This document shows positions 42,192 through 50,556 of a stretch of 64,000 nt of DNA, one piece after another. The notes below the pieces were generated by a model. That model saw only the letters and a program-made list of their open reading frames with translations, did not search any database and was not told where the DNA came from. The translations under genes and the position numbers were made by a program. How positions within the stretch are numbered: the stretch's first letter is position 1; every line of letters starts with the position of its first letter. The stretch lies in assembly GCF_036010505.1 (NCBI RefSeq), contig NZ_CP108569.1, positions 6,774,001 to 6,838,000 on the forward strand, read 5' to 3'. Source of the DNA: Streptomyces sp. NBC_01197 (GTDB lineage: Bacteria; Actinomycetota; Actinomycetes; Streptomycetales; Streptomycetaceae).

Positions 42192-43766
42192 TCACGGGTG
42201 CCGGCCCTCCGCTGAGAGGAGCCGCGCGAGCTCAAGCCTTTTGATCTTGGTGGTGGCCGTCTGCGGCAGATCGCCCAGACGCTGGTGCACGGGCGCGGCC
42301 ATCGGCGGCAGGTCCGCCACCGCGGCGTCCCACGCGGCCGCGTCCAGCGGACTGTCGTCCTTGGTGCAGACGACGGGCACCGCGGTGCCGTCCGCGCCGC
42401 GTACGATGACGACCTCGTTCAGCTCGGCCAGCCTGCCGAGCAGGGTGTCCTCGGCCGCCAGCGTGCTGCCGAACCCCTCGATCAGATCCACCTCCCGGTC
42501 GAGGAGGTGGACGCACCCCCACCTCGTGCGGTATCCGACGTCGCCCATCCGCCACCAGCCGCCGTCGGAGACCTGCTGCTCATAGCGGTCGTGCTCGCCC
42601 AGGTAGGTCACGATGCGGCCGTGGCTGCGCACCTCGATGTAACCCGGGTTGGACTCCGACGGCGGCCTGCCGTCACGGCTGACGACACGGGCCTCCGTCA
42701 TACCGGGGAACGGCATTCCGACGCAGCGCCCGTCCGCCTCCGGGTGCCGCCGCCGGGTGAACGCGCGCACCACGGCCGGGCCCACCTCGCTCTGCCCGTA
42801 GAGCTGGCCGAAGACCGGGGCCGTACGCCGTGTCGCCTGCAGTAGTCGGCGCACGGTCCTGGGGTGGATGGCGTCGAAGGTGCTGCTGAAGAGTTTGACG
42901 TTCGCCAGCGGCTCCCGCGGGTCGTCGGCCAACTCCTCCCACTCCATGAAGGAGTTGGGGTGGGCCTCCAGGACGCCGGGGCGGACACGGGCGAAGAGGT
43001 CGCCCGCCCGCCGCACGTCGGAATCGGCGAGCACGACGATCGGGAACCCGCGCATCAGCGAGATCGCGAGCGCGGTGAAGAGCCGGGAGTGCACGAACGT
43101 CACATGCAGGGCGATGGTCTCGCGCCTGATCAGGATGGGCGCGACGGCCAGCAACTGGGGCCGGTACCGGGCCTGCAGGCTGTGGCCCGTATGGACGGCG
43201 AGTTTCGGGGTACCGGTGGTCCCCGAGGTGTGGGTGATGAGTGCCGGGCGCTCAGGTGGCAGGGTCACCGGGGCGACGCGGCCGGCTCCCGCCAGCGAGG
43301 CCAGGGAGACGGCCCGGTCATGGTCTCCGGTGGTGAGCAGTACCCGTTCCGCGAGCTCGAAGACCGTGTCCGGCAGCTCTTTCCCGAGCTTGTCCGGGTC
43401 GGTCACCAGGAAGGGTCTGCCCACCCGCCGGACCAGTTCCGCGACCGTCGTGCCGTCCAGCGCCGGGGACAGGAGTACGGGTACGGCGCCGATGCGCGCC
43501 ACCGCACAGGCGAGGAGGATGATGTCGAACCCGTCGGCCTTGTGGACGACCACCTTCTGGCCGGGTCGCACCCGCGCGGCCCACAGCCGGGAGGCGAAGT
43601 CATCGACGATGTCCGCCACCTCGGAGACGGTCATCCGCAGACCTGCCGAGGGGGCGATGCCGAGTTCGTGGTCGAGAATCAGAACATTCGCCGGATGGCG
43701 GGCCGCCGCCCGCTCGAAAAGCGTCCCCAGCCGGAATCCGCGATTTCCTCTGCGTTGTAGAAGCAT
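42192..43766 (-). CDS. Class I adenylate-forming enzyme, copy 2
   Basis: 524 residues, the same length as the enzyme at 33582-35156 and about half identical by eye across the whole chain, with shared blocks such as HPNSFMEWEEL, SSTFDAIHP and HLLDREVD. Motifs: ITHTSGTTGTPKLAVHTG (phosphate loop), LYGQSEVGPA, WWRMGDVGYRTRWGCVHLLD and TATTKIKRLEL with the catalytic lysine. It activates a carboxylic acid as the adenylate. The ATG 43766 matches the start of copy 1; a longer reading to 43877 would overlap the upstream gene. There is no TTA codon at its start, unlike copy 1. A second acid substrate or a coupling step is a reasonable guess. Confidence 0.9.
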   Translation of the reverse strand: MLLQRRGNRGFRLGTLFERAAARHPANVLILDHELGIAPSAGLRMTVSEVADIVDDFASRLWAARVRPGQKVVVHKADGFDIILLACAVARIGAVPVLLSPALDGTTVAELVRRVGRPFLVTDPDKLGKELPDTVFELAERVLLTTGDHDRAVSLASLAGAGRVAPVTLPPERPALITHTSGTTGTPKLAVHTGHSLQARYRPQLLAVAPILIRRETIALHVTFVHSRLFTALAISLMRGFPIVVLADSDVRRAGDLFARVRPGVLEAHPNSFMEWEELADDPREPLANVKLFSSTFDAIHPRTVRRLLQATRRTAPVFGQLYGQSEVGPAVVRAFTRRRHPEADGRCVGMPFPGMTEARVVSRDGRPPSESNPGYIEVRSHGRIVTYLGEHDRYEQQVSDGGWWRMGDVGYRTRWGCVHLLDREVDLIEGFGSTLAAEDTLLGRLAELNEVVIVRGADGTAVPVVCTKDDSPLDAAAWDAAVADLPPMAAPVHQRLGDLPQTATTKIKRLELARLLSAEGRHP

Positions 43767-43860
43767 TCCGCCAAGCTCTCGTCGGTGGACATAGGAATGC
43801 GGCCGTCGCGCGCTGCTCACTGCTTCGGCCGGAAAGTTCAGGAGGCTGGTGCGGTGCCGC

Positions 43861-44403
43861 TCAGCCCCCGTCGACAACGGCTTTGATGCGGTCGAGTGTG
43901 GCCGCCAGATCGCCCTTCACCTTGACACTCCATTCGGTGAAGAACCGCCGCTTCTCCTGCTCGTCCATATCCGCCACAATGCCGCGGATTCCTTCGGTCG
44001 CCTGGTCCATACGGAAATGGTGGGTGAGGGTGCAACCACCCTCCGCAGGCTCGATGTCAAAACCCCAGACGCTCTGTTGCCGGTTCCCCGCGGTGTCGCG
44101 CATGGCCCAGCGGAACGTCAGACCGGGGTCGGCGGCGACGACTTCCGACTGGGTGATCCACTTTCCCCGTACGACCGGCGCCCAGGAAACGACACTCTCG
44201 TCGCGCAGGTTCTCCCCGCGGAAAACGGCCCCGACCGTGGCCGGTTCACCGGAGATCCATTCGCCGCCCAGACATTCGGGGCTCCATTCGCCACTGCGCG
44301 GGAGATCGCTGATGATCGCGTAAACACCGTCCGGTGCTGTGGAAAGGTGGATGCTGGCACCGAGTTCGAACAGCGGCGATTCACTACTGGTGTTTCGGTC
44401 CAT
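43861..44403 (-). CDS. SRPBCC family protein (polyketide cyclase/START-like)
   Basis: 180 residues of a helix-grip fold: SIHLSTAPDGVYAIISDLPR at the start, GEWSPECLGGEWISG, then WGFDIEPAEGGCTLTHHFRM, and a long C-terminal helix (KVKGDLAATLDRIKAVVDG). The family binds hydrophobic ligands and includes aromatase/cyclases and lipid carriers; a substrate-binding or cyclisation role in the locus is likely but undefined. It is the first gene of the minus-strand operon, 94 bases before the ligase start. ATG 44403 was taken; the ribosome site is weak. Confidence 0.83.
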   Translation of the reverse strand: MDRNTSSESPLFELGASIHLSTAPDGVYAIISDLPRSGEWSPECLGGEWISGEPATVGAVFRGENLRDESVVSWAPVVRGKWITQSEVVAADPGLTFRWAMRDTAGNRQQSVWGFDIEPAEGGCTLTHHFRMDQATEGIRGIVADMDEQEKRRFFTEWSVKVKGDLAATLDRIKAVVDGG

Positions 44404-44493
44404 GCCCGGAAGCTTGCAGATGCCCCATGTCGCAGGTCAAAGGCCGGGGCGCGGGTCCGTCAAGTCGCCGCCGCCGGGCCCCGCCCCGCGCCC

Positions 44494-44934
44494 TCATTCC
44501 GCACCGATGTCCCGGGCGAAGTGGTGGGCCGAGATCACCATGCGGTGGGAGTGGTAGAAGCGGTGGGCCCCGTGATTGGCAACCCCAGAGTCGAGTTCGA
44601 TCCGAGTGCAGCCGGCGCGCCGGGCCCGCGCCTCCAACTCCTCCATCAGCAGACTTCCGACGCCACCCGACCGCAGCCGGGGATCGGTGACCAGATCGTC
44701 GACGAACAGCAGACGGCCGCGGCTCGTCGCCAGCGTCCGGTGAGTCGCCACGCCCACGCACCGCCCGTCCGGGGTGTAGGCGGCGGTGAAGACGAGACCC
44801 TGCCGATGGGCCTCCCCGGCGAAAGCCGTGAACGCCGCTTCGGTGAGACCGGGCCGCAGCGTTCGCAGGAGCGGTCCTATCTCGGTGTGCATGGCTGCCT
44901 GTCCGGGCACGACGTCGGCTGTTGTCAGGTTCAC
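44494..44934 (-). CDS. GNAT family N-acetyltransferase
   Basis: 146 residues. Acetyl-CoA-binding motif A is LLFVDDLVTDPRLRSGGVGS, with R-S-G-G-V-G contacting the pyrophosphate, followed by ELEARARRAGCTRIELDSGV and the FYHSHRM segment of motif B. It transfers an acetyl group to an amine. It lies 90 bases upstream of the SRPBCC gene on the same strand and may share its transcript, but could equally be an unrelated flanking gene. Confidence 0.87.
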   Translation of the reverse strand: MNLTTADVVPGQAAMHTEIGPLLRTLRPGLTEAAFTAFAGEAHRQGLVFTAAYTPDGRCVGVATHRTLATSRGRLLFVDDLVTDPRLRSGGVGSLLMEELEARARRAGCTRIELDSGVANHGAHRFYHSHRMVISAHHFARDIGAE

Positions 44935-45103
44935 AGCGGCAGCCTACGACCCGGCCGACGGGCCGTCGGAGTGTCTGCCGGTGCCCGCCGCACCGGCCGC
45001 CGGAGTGTCTGCCGGTGTCCGCGTCACCGGCGGACGGACCGAGTTGACGAACATCGGTTCCGGTTCGCGGCGGCCCGCGTCGGCCGTGTCAGGATGCTGA
45101 ACC

Positions 45104-46108
45104 ATGCGCGCCGCCTACATAGAACAGCTCGGCACTCCGGACGTCATACGCTACGGCGAGCTGCCGCCGCCCCGGCCGGGCCCCGCCGACGTACTCATCG
45201 ATGTGCTCGCCACCACGGTCAACCCGGTGGACACCTTCGTCCGCTCGGGCGCCTTCCCCACCCCCGTCGACTTCCCGTTCGTGATCGGCCGGGATCTGGT
45301 CGGCAGGGTCTCCGCTCTCTCCACGACCGCTCTCTCCACGACCGGTTCGGGAACGCGGGAGTTCGCGGTGGGGGACCTGGTGTGGGCCAACAGTCTCGGG
45401 CACGGCGGCCGGCAGGGGGCCGCGGCCGAGCAGGCCGTGGTGGCGGCCGACCGGCTCTACCGACTTCCCGACGGGGTCGACCCGTACGAGGCGGTGGCCC
45501 TGGTCCACCCCGCAGCTACGGCCTGTCTCGCCCTGTTCACCCACGGCAGGCTCCGCGCCGGTGAGACGGTCCTCGTCGCGGGCGCCGCCGGGAACGTCGG
45601 GAGCGCGCTGGTGGTCCTGGCCGTCCGGGCGGGGGCCCGGGTCGTCGCCACCGCCGGCGCGCGCGACGCCGAATACTGCCGCTCACTCGGCGCATCGGAG
45701 GTCCTGGACTACCGGGACCCCGACCTCTTCGGGCGCATCCGGGCCGCCACGCCCCAGGGCGTGGACCTCTACCTGGACACCGCGGGCGAGAACGATCTGT
45801 CGAACGCCGTCGGCCTGCTGGCCCGCCGCGGCAGGATCGTGCTGCTGGCAGGGGCCAGGTCCCGCCCTGTTCTGCCGGTGGGACCGCTCTATATGAACGA
45901 CTGCTCGGTCGTGGGATTCGTCATCTCCCACGCGACCGCGGCAGAGCTGGCCGAGGCCGCCGTCACCGTCAACAGCTTTCTGAGCGATGCCCGCCTGCGC
46001 CCCCGCGCCCTCGAGACGCTTCCGCTGAGCTCGGCCGCGGAAACCCACCGCCGGATGGAGGCAGGCCGGCTCCACGGCAGAAGGGTCGTTCTCCGGCCTG
46101 ACCACTGA
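45104..46108 (+). CDS. NADPH:quinone reductase-like MDR oxidoreductase
   Basis: 334 residues of a zinc-free medium-chain dehydrogenase/reductase. GroES-like N-terminus (NPVDTFVRSGAFPTPVDFPF, then VIGRDLVGRV), catalytic-domain nucleotide loop VLVAGAAGNVGSALVVLAVR, and the MEAGRLHGRRVVL C-terminus of quinone oxidoreductases. It reduces quinones or enones with NADPH. It is divergent from the GNAT gene and lies at the right margin of the biosynthetic locus; membership is possible since another quinone reductase (WrbA) heads the left operon. Confidence 0.88.
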   Translation: MRAAYIEQLGTPDVIRYGELPPPRPGPADVLIDVLATTVNPVDTFVRSGAFPTPVDFPFVIGRDLVGRVSALSTTALSTTGSGTREFAVGDLVWANSLGHGGRQGAAAEQAVVAADRLYRLPDGVDPYEAVALVHPAATACLALFTHGRLRAGETVLVAGAAGNVGSALVVLAVRAGARVVATAGARDAEYCRSLGASEVLDYRDPDLFGRIRAATPQGVDLYLDTAGENDLSNAVGLLARRGRIVLLAGARSRPVLPVGPLYMNDCSVVGFVISHATAAELAEAAVTVNSFLSDARLRPRALETLPLSSAAETHRRMEAGRLHGRRVVLRPDH

Positions 46109-46213
46109 CGGCCTCCATGGCCGCGCCCCTCGGCACCGGTGGCAGACTGAGGGCCGTGATGGACTCGGCGTGACGGGGCGGAGTGAGGGAAAAATGCAGG
46201 TCGGAGCAGCGCA

Positions 46214-47380
46214 TTGAGGATTCTGCACACATCGGACTGGCACCTCGGCCGCTCCTTCCACCGGGTCGGACTGCTCGACGCCCAGGCCGCGTACCTCGAC
46301 CACCTGGTGGCGACCGTACGGGAGCACGAGGTGGACGCGGTCCTGGTGGCCGGGGACGTCTACGACAGGGCGGTGCCCCCGCTCGCCGCGGTGGAGCTCT
46401 TCGACCGTGCACTGCACCGGCTCGCCGAAGCGGGCGTCGCGACGGTGATGATCTCGGGCAACCACGACTCGGCCCGCAGGCTCGGAGTGGGCGCGGGTCT
46501 CATCCGGCTGGCCGGAATACATCTGCGGACCGATCCGGCGGGCTGCGACACGCCGGTGCTCCTCTCCGACCCGTACGGCGATGTGGCGTTCTATGGGCTG
46601 CCCTATCTGGAACCGGCCCTGGTCCGTGACGAGTTGAAGGCAGCCAGGGCAGGGCATGAAGCCGTGCTGACCGCCGCGATGGACCGGGTACGCGCGGACC
46701 TCGCGGTACGGGCCCCCGGCACCCGCTCCGTGGTCCTCGCCCATGCCTTCGTCGCCGGCGGAGAGCCCAGCGACAGTGAGCGCGACATCACCGTCGGCGG
46801 AGTGGCCGCCGTACCGGCCGGGGTCTTCTCCGGCGTCGACTATGTCGCGCTCGGCCACCTGCACGGCAGCCAGACACTCACCGAGCGGGTCCGCTACTCG
46901 GGCTCCCCGCTCGCCTACTCGTTCTCCGAGGCCGCCCACCGCAAGACGATGTGGCTGATCGATCTCGGCCCCGCCGGAGAGATCGCCGCCGAGCGGATCG
47001 ACTGCCCCGTCCCCCGGCGGCTCGCCAGAATCCGGGGCCGTCTCGACGCACTGCTGGAGGATCCGGCGCTGGAGAGGCACGAGGAGTCCTGGGTGGAGGC
47101 CACACTCACCGACCCGGTGCGGCCCGCCGAGCCGATGGCCAGGCTGAGCGCGCGCTTCCCGCACACGCTCAGCCTGGTCTTCGAGCCGGACCGGACCACC
47201 GGGGACCCGCTCGCCTCCTACGCCCAGCGCCTCAAGGGGCGCACCGACCAGCAGATCGCGGAGGACTTCGTGGCGCACGTACGGGGCGGCGCCGGGCCCG
47301 ACGCGGCGGAGCGCGGAGTGCTCTCCGGAGCCATCGACGACGTCCGGGTGGATGACGGGGCGAACGAGGTGGCGCGATGA
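46214..47380 (+). CDS. sbcD: Exonuclease SbcCD, nuclease subunit D
   Basis: 388 residues. Mre11-type metallophosphoesterase motifs: LHTSDWHLGR (D8, H10), VAGDVYDRAVPP, ISGNHDSARRLG, VVLAHAFVAGG and VALGHLHGSQ. With SbcC it cleaves hairpins and processes double-strand ends in the cytoplasm. The start is TTG 46214 with GGAG upstream, giving the normal N-terminus. Its stop overlaps the sbcC ATG (ATGA), the usual coupled arrangement. Confidence 0.96.
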   Translation: MRILHTSDWHLGRSFHRVGLLDAQAAYLDHLVATVREHEVDAVLVAGDVYDRAVPPLAAVELFDRALHRLAEAGVATVMISGNHDSARRLGVGAGLIRLAGIHLRTDPAGCDTPVLLSDPYGDVAFYGLPYLEPALVRDELKAARAGHEAVLTAAMDRVRADLAVRAPGTRSVVLAHAFVAGGEPSDSERDITVGGVAAVPAGVFSGVDYVALGHLHGSQTLTERVRYSGSPLAYSFSEAAHRKTMWLIDLGPAGEIAAERIDCPVPRRLARIRGRLDALLEDPALERHEESWVEATLTDPVRPAEPMARLSARFPHTLSLVFEPDRTTGDPLASYAQRLKGRTDQQIAEDFVAHVRGGAGPDAAERGVLSGAIDDVRVDDGANEVAR

Positions 47381-50300
47381 GGCTGCACACCCTGCGCATC
47401 GCAGCCTTCGGCCCCTTTGCCGCACGCCAGGAAGTCGACTTCGACTCCCTGTCCGAAGCCGGGCTCTTCCTCCTCCACGGACCGACCGGCGCAGGCAAGA
47501 CGTCGGTACTCGACGCCGTGTGCTACGCGCTCTACGGAGCGGTACCCGGCGCGCGGCAGGGCCCCGGGAACACCCTGCGCAGCGACCACGCCCCGGTGGA
47601 CGAGCCCACCGAGATCTCGCTGGAACTGAGCGTGGGCGACCGCCGCCTGGAGGTCACCCGGCTGCCCGCACAGCCGCGCCCCAAGAAGCGCGGCGAGGGC
47701 TTCGTCACCGAGAAGGCACAGAGCAGACTGCGCGAGTACGACCGGCGGACCGGCAGCTGGCGGTCGCTGAGCAAGTCCCACCAGGAGATCGGCGAGGAGA
47801 TCACCCAGCTCATAGGGATGAGCAGGGAGCAGTTCTGCCAGGTGGTGCTGTTGCCCCAGGGCGACTTCGCCCGTTTCCTGCGAGCGGACGCCGAGGCGCG
47901 CGGAAAGCTCCTCGGCCGGCTCTTCGACACCCGGCGCTTCGCCGCCGTCGAGGAACGTCTCGCCGCGCTGCGCCGGGCCGCCGAGACACAGGTGCTGGCC
48001 GGTGACGAGCGACTGCTGACTCTCGCCCACCGGATGGCCGAGGCTGCGGGCGACGCGGCCGGCGACTGGCCACTGCCCGGAGACCGGCCGGGCGAACCGG
48101 GCCTCGCCGAGGCCGTCATGCAGTGGGCCGCGGTGGCGCGCTGCGGAGCCCACGAACGGCTCGGCATCGCGCAGGCGGCCCTGTCCGAAGCGGAGCGCCG
48201 GCAGGCCGCGGCCCGGACCGCCCTGGAGGACCAGCGCGAACTGGCCAGACTCCAGGAGCGGTACGAGCAGACGCGCCGCCGCGCCGATGAGCTGGCGAAC
48301 CGCAGTGGCGAGCGCGCGGAGGTACGCGCCAGGCTGGACCGCGCGCGCCGGGCCGAACGAGTCGGCGACGCGCTGACGCAGCGCGACGAAGCGGCCCGGG
48401 AGCACCGCGACGCGGTGGCCGCCCGGGAGCGCGCACGGCGCGAGCTTCCCGCCGAGCTGGCCGACGCGGGCGCCGACCAGCTGCACGCCCTGGAGCGCAG
48501 GCTCCGCCAGGACCTCGGGGCGCTGGACGCTGCACGGCGGGCCGAGCGGCGCAGCGCGGAGATCACCGCCGAGCGCGCGGATCTGGACCGCCAGGCGCAC
48601 GCCGATGACGAGCTGATCCGCGAGACCGCCGGCTGGCTGGCCGACTGGGACACCGTCCTGCGCCGCTGCCAGGACCGTATCGACGCCGCGCAGGAGGCCG
48701 CGACCCGCGCCGAGCAGCTGGCAGGACAGCTCGAACCGGCCCGCCGCCGGCTGGAGGCGGCGCGCGCCCGTGACCGGCTCACCACCGAAGCGGCGGCAGC
48801 GGAGGGACGGCTGAGCACGGCGCGCGAGCGGGCGAACGCCGAGCACGAGACCTGGCTCGACCTGCGGGAGCGCCGTCTGAGCGGTATCGCGGCCGAGCTG
48901 GCGGCCGGACTGCGGGACGGCGAGCCCTGCGCGGTGTGCGGCGCCGTCGGGCACCCATCACCCGCCAGGCGCGGGGCAGGTCATGTGGACCGTGCCGCGG
49001 AGGAGGCGGCGTACGAGACACACACCCGTGCCGACGAGGACCGTGCCGAAGCGGAGCGCGCCCTCGGCACCGTCCGCGAGGCGGTCGCGGAAGCGCGCGC
49101 GGGGGCGGGCAGCGCCACCACCGGTGAACTCGCCGACCTGGTCGACCAGTTGCAGCGCGACCATGCTCAGGCCCACGCCACGGCCGCCGGAATGCACGCC
49201 GCCCGGGAGGAGCGCGGCCGGGCGGAGCGCGAACACACCGAACGGACCGCCGCCCAGCAGCAGGCCGAACGCCGCTCCGCCGCCCGTACCTCACAGCGCG
49301 AGGCACTGGAGCGGGAGCAGTCCGCGATCGAGGAGGAGCTGGTGCGGGCGCGCGGCGGGGCGGGCAGCGTCGCCGAACATGCCACGCGGCTTGAGCACCG
49401 GATGCGGTTCCTGGACCGGGCGGCCGATGCCGTGCGCGCGGTCGACACCACCGCCCAGCGCCTCAAGGAGGCCGACGACCGGCTCGCCGACGCCGCCTTC
49501 CGGGCGGGGTTCGACACCCCGCAGGCGGCCGCCGCCGAACTGACCGGCGACGGCGAACAGCGCCGCCTGCAGCAGCGCCTCGACGCCTGGCAGGCCGAGG
49601 AGGCCGCACTCGCCGAGCGGCTCGCCGAGCAGGACGCGGCCGAAGCCGCCGGCCGCCCGCCGGCCGATCCCGGCGCCGCCCGGGCGGAGTTCGACACCGC
49701 GGAGCGCGACTTCCTGGAGGCGTCGTCGGTACTGGACGCCGCGGCCAAGCGCCGCACCGCGCTCCGGCGCCTCTCCGAGCAGGCCGCCGACGAGCTCACC
49801 GGCCTCGGTCCGCTGCGCGCCGAGTACGACAGGGTGGCCCGCCTCGCCACGCTCGCCGCGGGGACATCGGCCGACAACGAACGCAAGATGCGCCTGGAGT
49901 CGTACGTCCTCGCCGCCCGCCTGGAGCAGGTCGCCGCCGCGGCCACCGTCCGGCTGCAGACGATGTCGGCCGGGCGCTACACCCTGGTCCACTCCGACGC
50001 GAGAGCTGGCGGCCGGGGCCGCTCCGGGCTCGGGCTGCACGTCCTGGACTCCTGGACGGGGCGGGAGCGCGACACAGCGACGCTGTCCGGAGGCGAGACG
50101 TTCTTCGCGTCACTGGCCCTCGCGCTGGGACTGGCCGATGTGGTCACCGACGAAGCGGGCGGCATACGGCTGGACACGCTCTTCATCGACGAGGGCTTCG
50201 GAAGCCTGGACGACCAGACGCTGGACGACGTGCTCGACGTCCTGGACTCCCTGCGCGAACGGGACCGCAGCGTCGGCATCGTCAGCCATGTCGGCGACCT

Positions 50301-50382
50301 GCGCCGCCGGATCCCGGCCCAGCTGGAGGTCGTCAAGGAGCAGAGCGGATCGGCGGTCAGGCACCACGCGGCCGGGCGGTGA
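47377..50382 (+). CDS. sbcC: Exonuclease SbcCD, ATPase subunit C
   Basis: 1001 residues of a Rad50/SMC-like ATPase. Walker A GPTGAGKT at 35-42, a long coiled coil interrupted by the zinc hook C518-x-x-C521 (PCAVCGAVGHPSP), a second coil, the ABC signature TLSGGETFF near 905 and Walker B LDTLFIDEGFGSLDD near 935. It dimerises through the hook and drives SbcD cutting of hairpin or blocked DNA ends. Ala/Arg/Glu-rich coils are typical of the actinobacterial version. A strong terminator follows. Confidence 0.96.
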   Translation: MRLHTLRIAAFGPFAARQEVDFDSLSEAGLFLLHGPTGAGKTSVLDAVCYALYGAVPGARQGPGNTLRSDHAPVDEPTEISLELSVGDRRLEVTRLPAQPRPKKRGEGFVTEKAQSRLREYDRRTGSWRSLSKSHQEIGEEITQLIGMSREQFCQVVLLPQGDFARFLRADAEARGKLLGRLFDTRRFAAVEERLAALRRAAETQVLAGDERLLTLAHRMAEAAGDAAGDWPLPGDRPGEPGLAEAVMQWAAVARCGAHERLGIAQAALSEAERRQAAARTALEDQRELARLQERYEQTRRRADELANRSGERAEVRARLDRARRAERVGDALTQRDEAAREHRDAVAARERARRELPAELADAGADQLHALERRLRQDLGALDAARRAERRSAEITAERADLDRQAHADDELIRETAGWLADWDTVLRRCQDRIDAAQEAATRAEQLAGQLEPARRRLEAARARDRLTTEAAAAEGRLSTARERANAEHETWLDLRERRLSGIAAELAAGLRDGEPCAVCGAVGHPSPARRGAGHVDRAAEEAAYETHTRADEDRAEAERALGTVREAVAEARAGAGSATTGELADLVDQLQRDHAQAHATAAGMHAAREERGRAEREHTERTAAQQQAERRSAARTSQREALEREQSAIEEELVRARGGAGSVAEHATRLEHRMRFLDRAADAVRAVDTTAQRLKEADDRLADAAFRAGFDTPQAAAAELTGDGEQRRLQQRLDAWQAEEAALAERLAEQDAAEAAGRPPADPGAARAEFDTAERDFLEASSVLDAAAKRRTALRRLSEQAADELTGLGPLRAEYDRVARLATLAAGTSADNERKMRLESYVLAARLEQVAAAATVRLQTMSAGRYTLVHSDARAGGRGRSGLGLHVLDSWTGRERDTATLSGGETFFASLALALGLADVVTDEAGGIRLDTLFIDEGFGSLDDQTLDDVLDVLDSLRERDRSVGIVSHVGDLRRRIPAQLEVVKEQSGSAVRHHAAGR

Positions 50383-50481
50383 CCTTCCGTACGGAAGCAG
50401 GCCCCGCGGAAGCAGTCTCCAAGTAGGCGACTGCCAACCAGAAGCAGCCATTCAGCAGCAGTGGTCCAGTACGGAGCAGCC

Positions 50482-50514
50482 CCGCCGGGCCCGCGCATCC
50501 CGCGGGCCCGGCGG
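50482..50514. terminator. Bidirectional terminator between sbcC and the DUF885 gene
   Basis: Perfect 14-base stem CCGCCGGGCCCGCG / CGCGGGCCCGGCGG (50482-50495 with 50501-50514) with a 5-base loop, between convergent stops. Confidence 0.85.
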
Positions 50515-50556
50515 TCGCTGTACGGCGCCGGACGACTCGCGCCGGCACACCCGTCG

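Noticed and set aside
29361..44403. Diazo-forming (nitrous acid) pathway because of adenylating enzymes and flavoproteins
   Set aside because: No CreD-like nitrosuccinate lyase or CreE-like aspartate N-hydroxylase is recognisable, and the ligases look like ordinary carboxylate-activating ANL enzymes.
47532..49946. Large minus-strand frames opposite sbcC
   Set aside because: They mirror the GC-rich coiled-coil coding sequence; composition is Ser/Arg/Ala-rich and no domain is seen.
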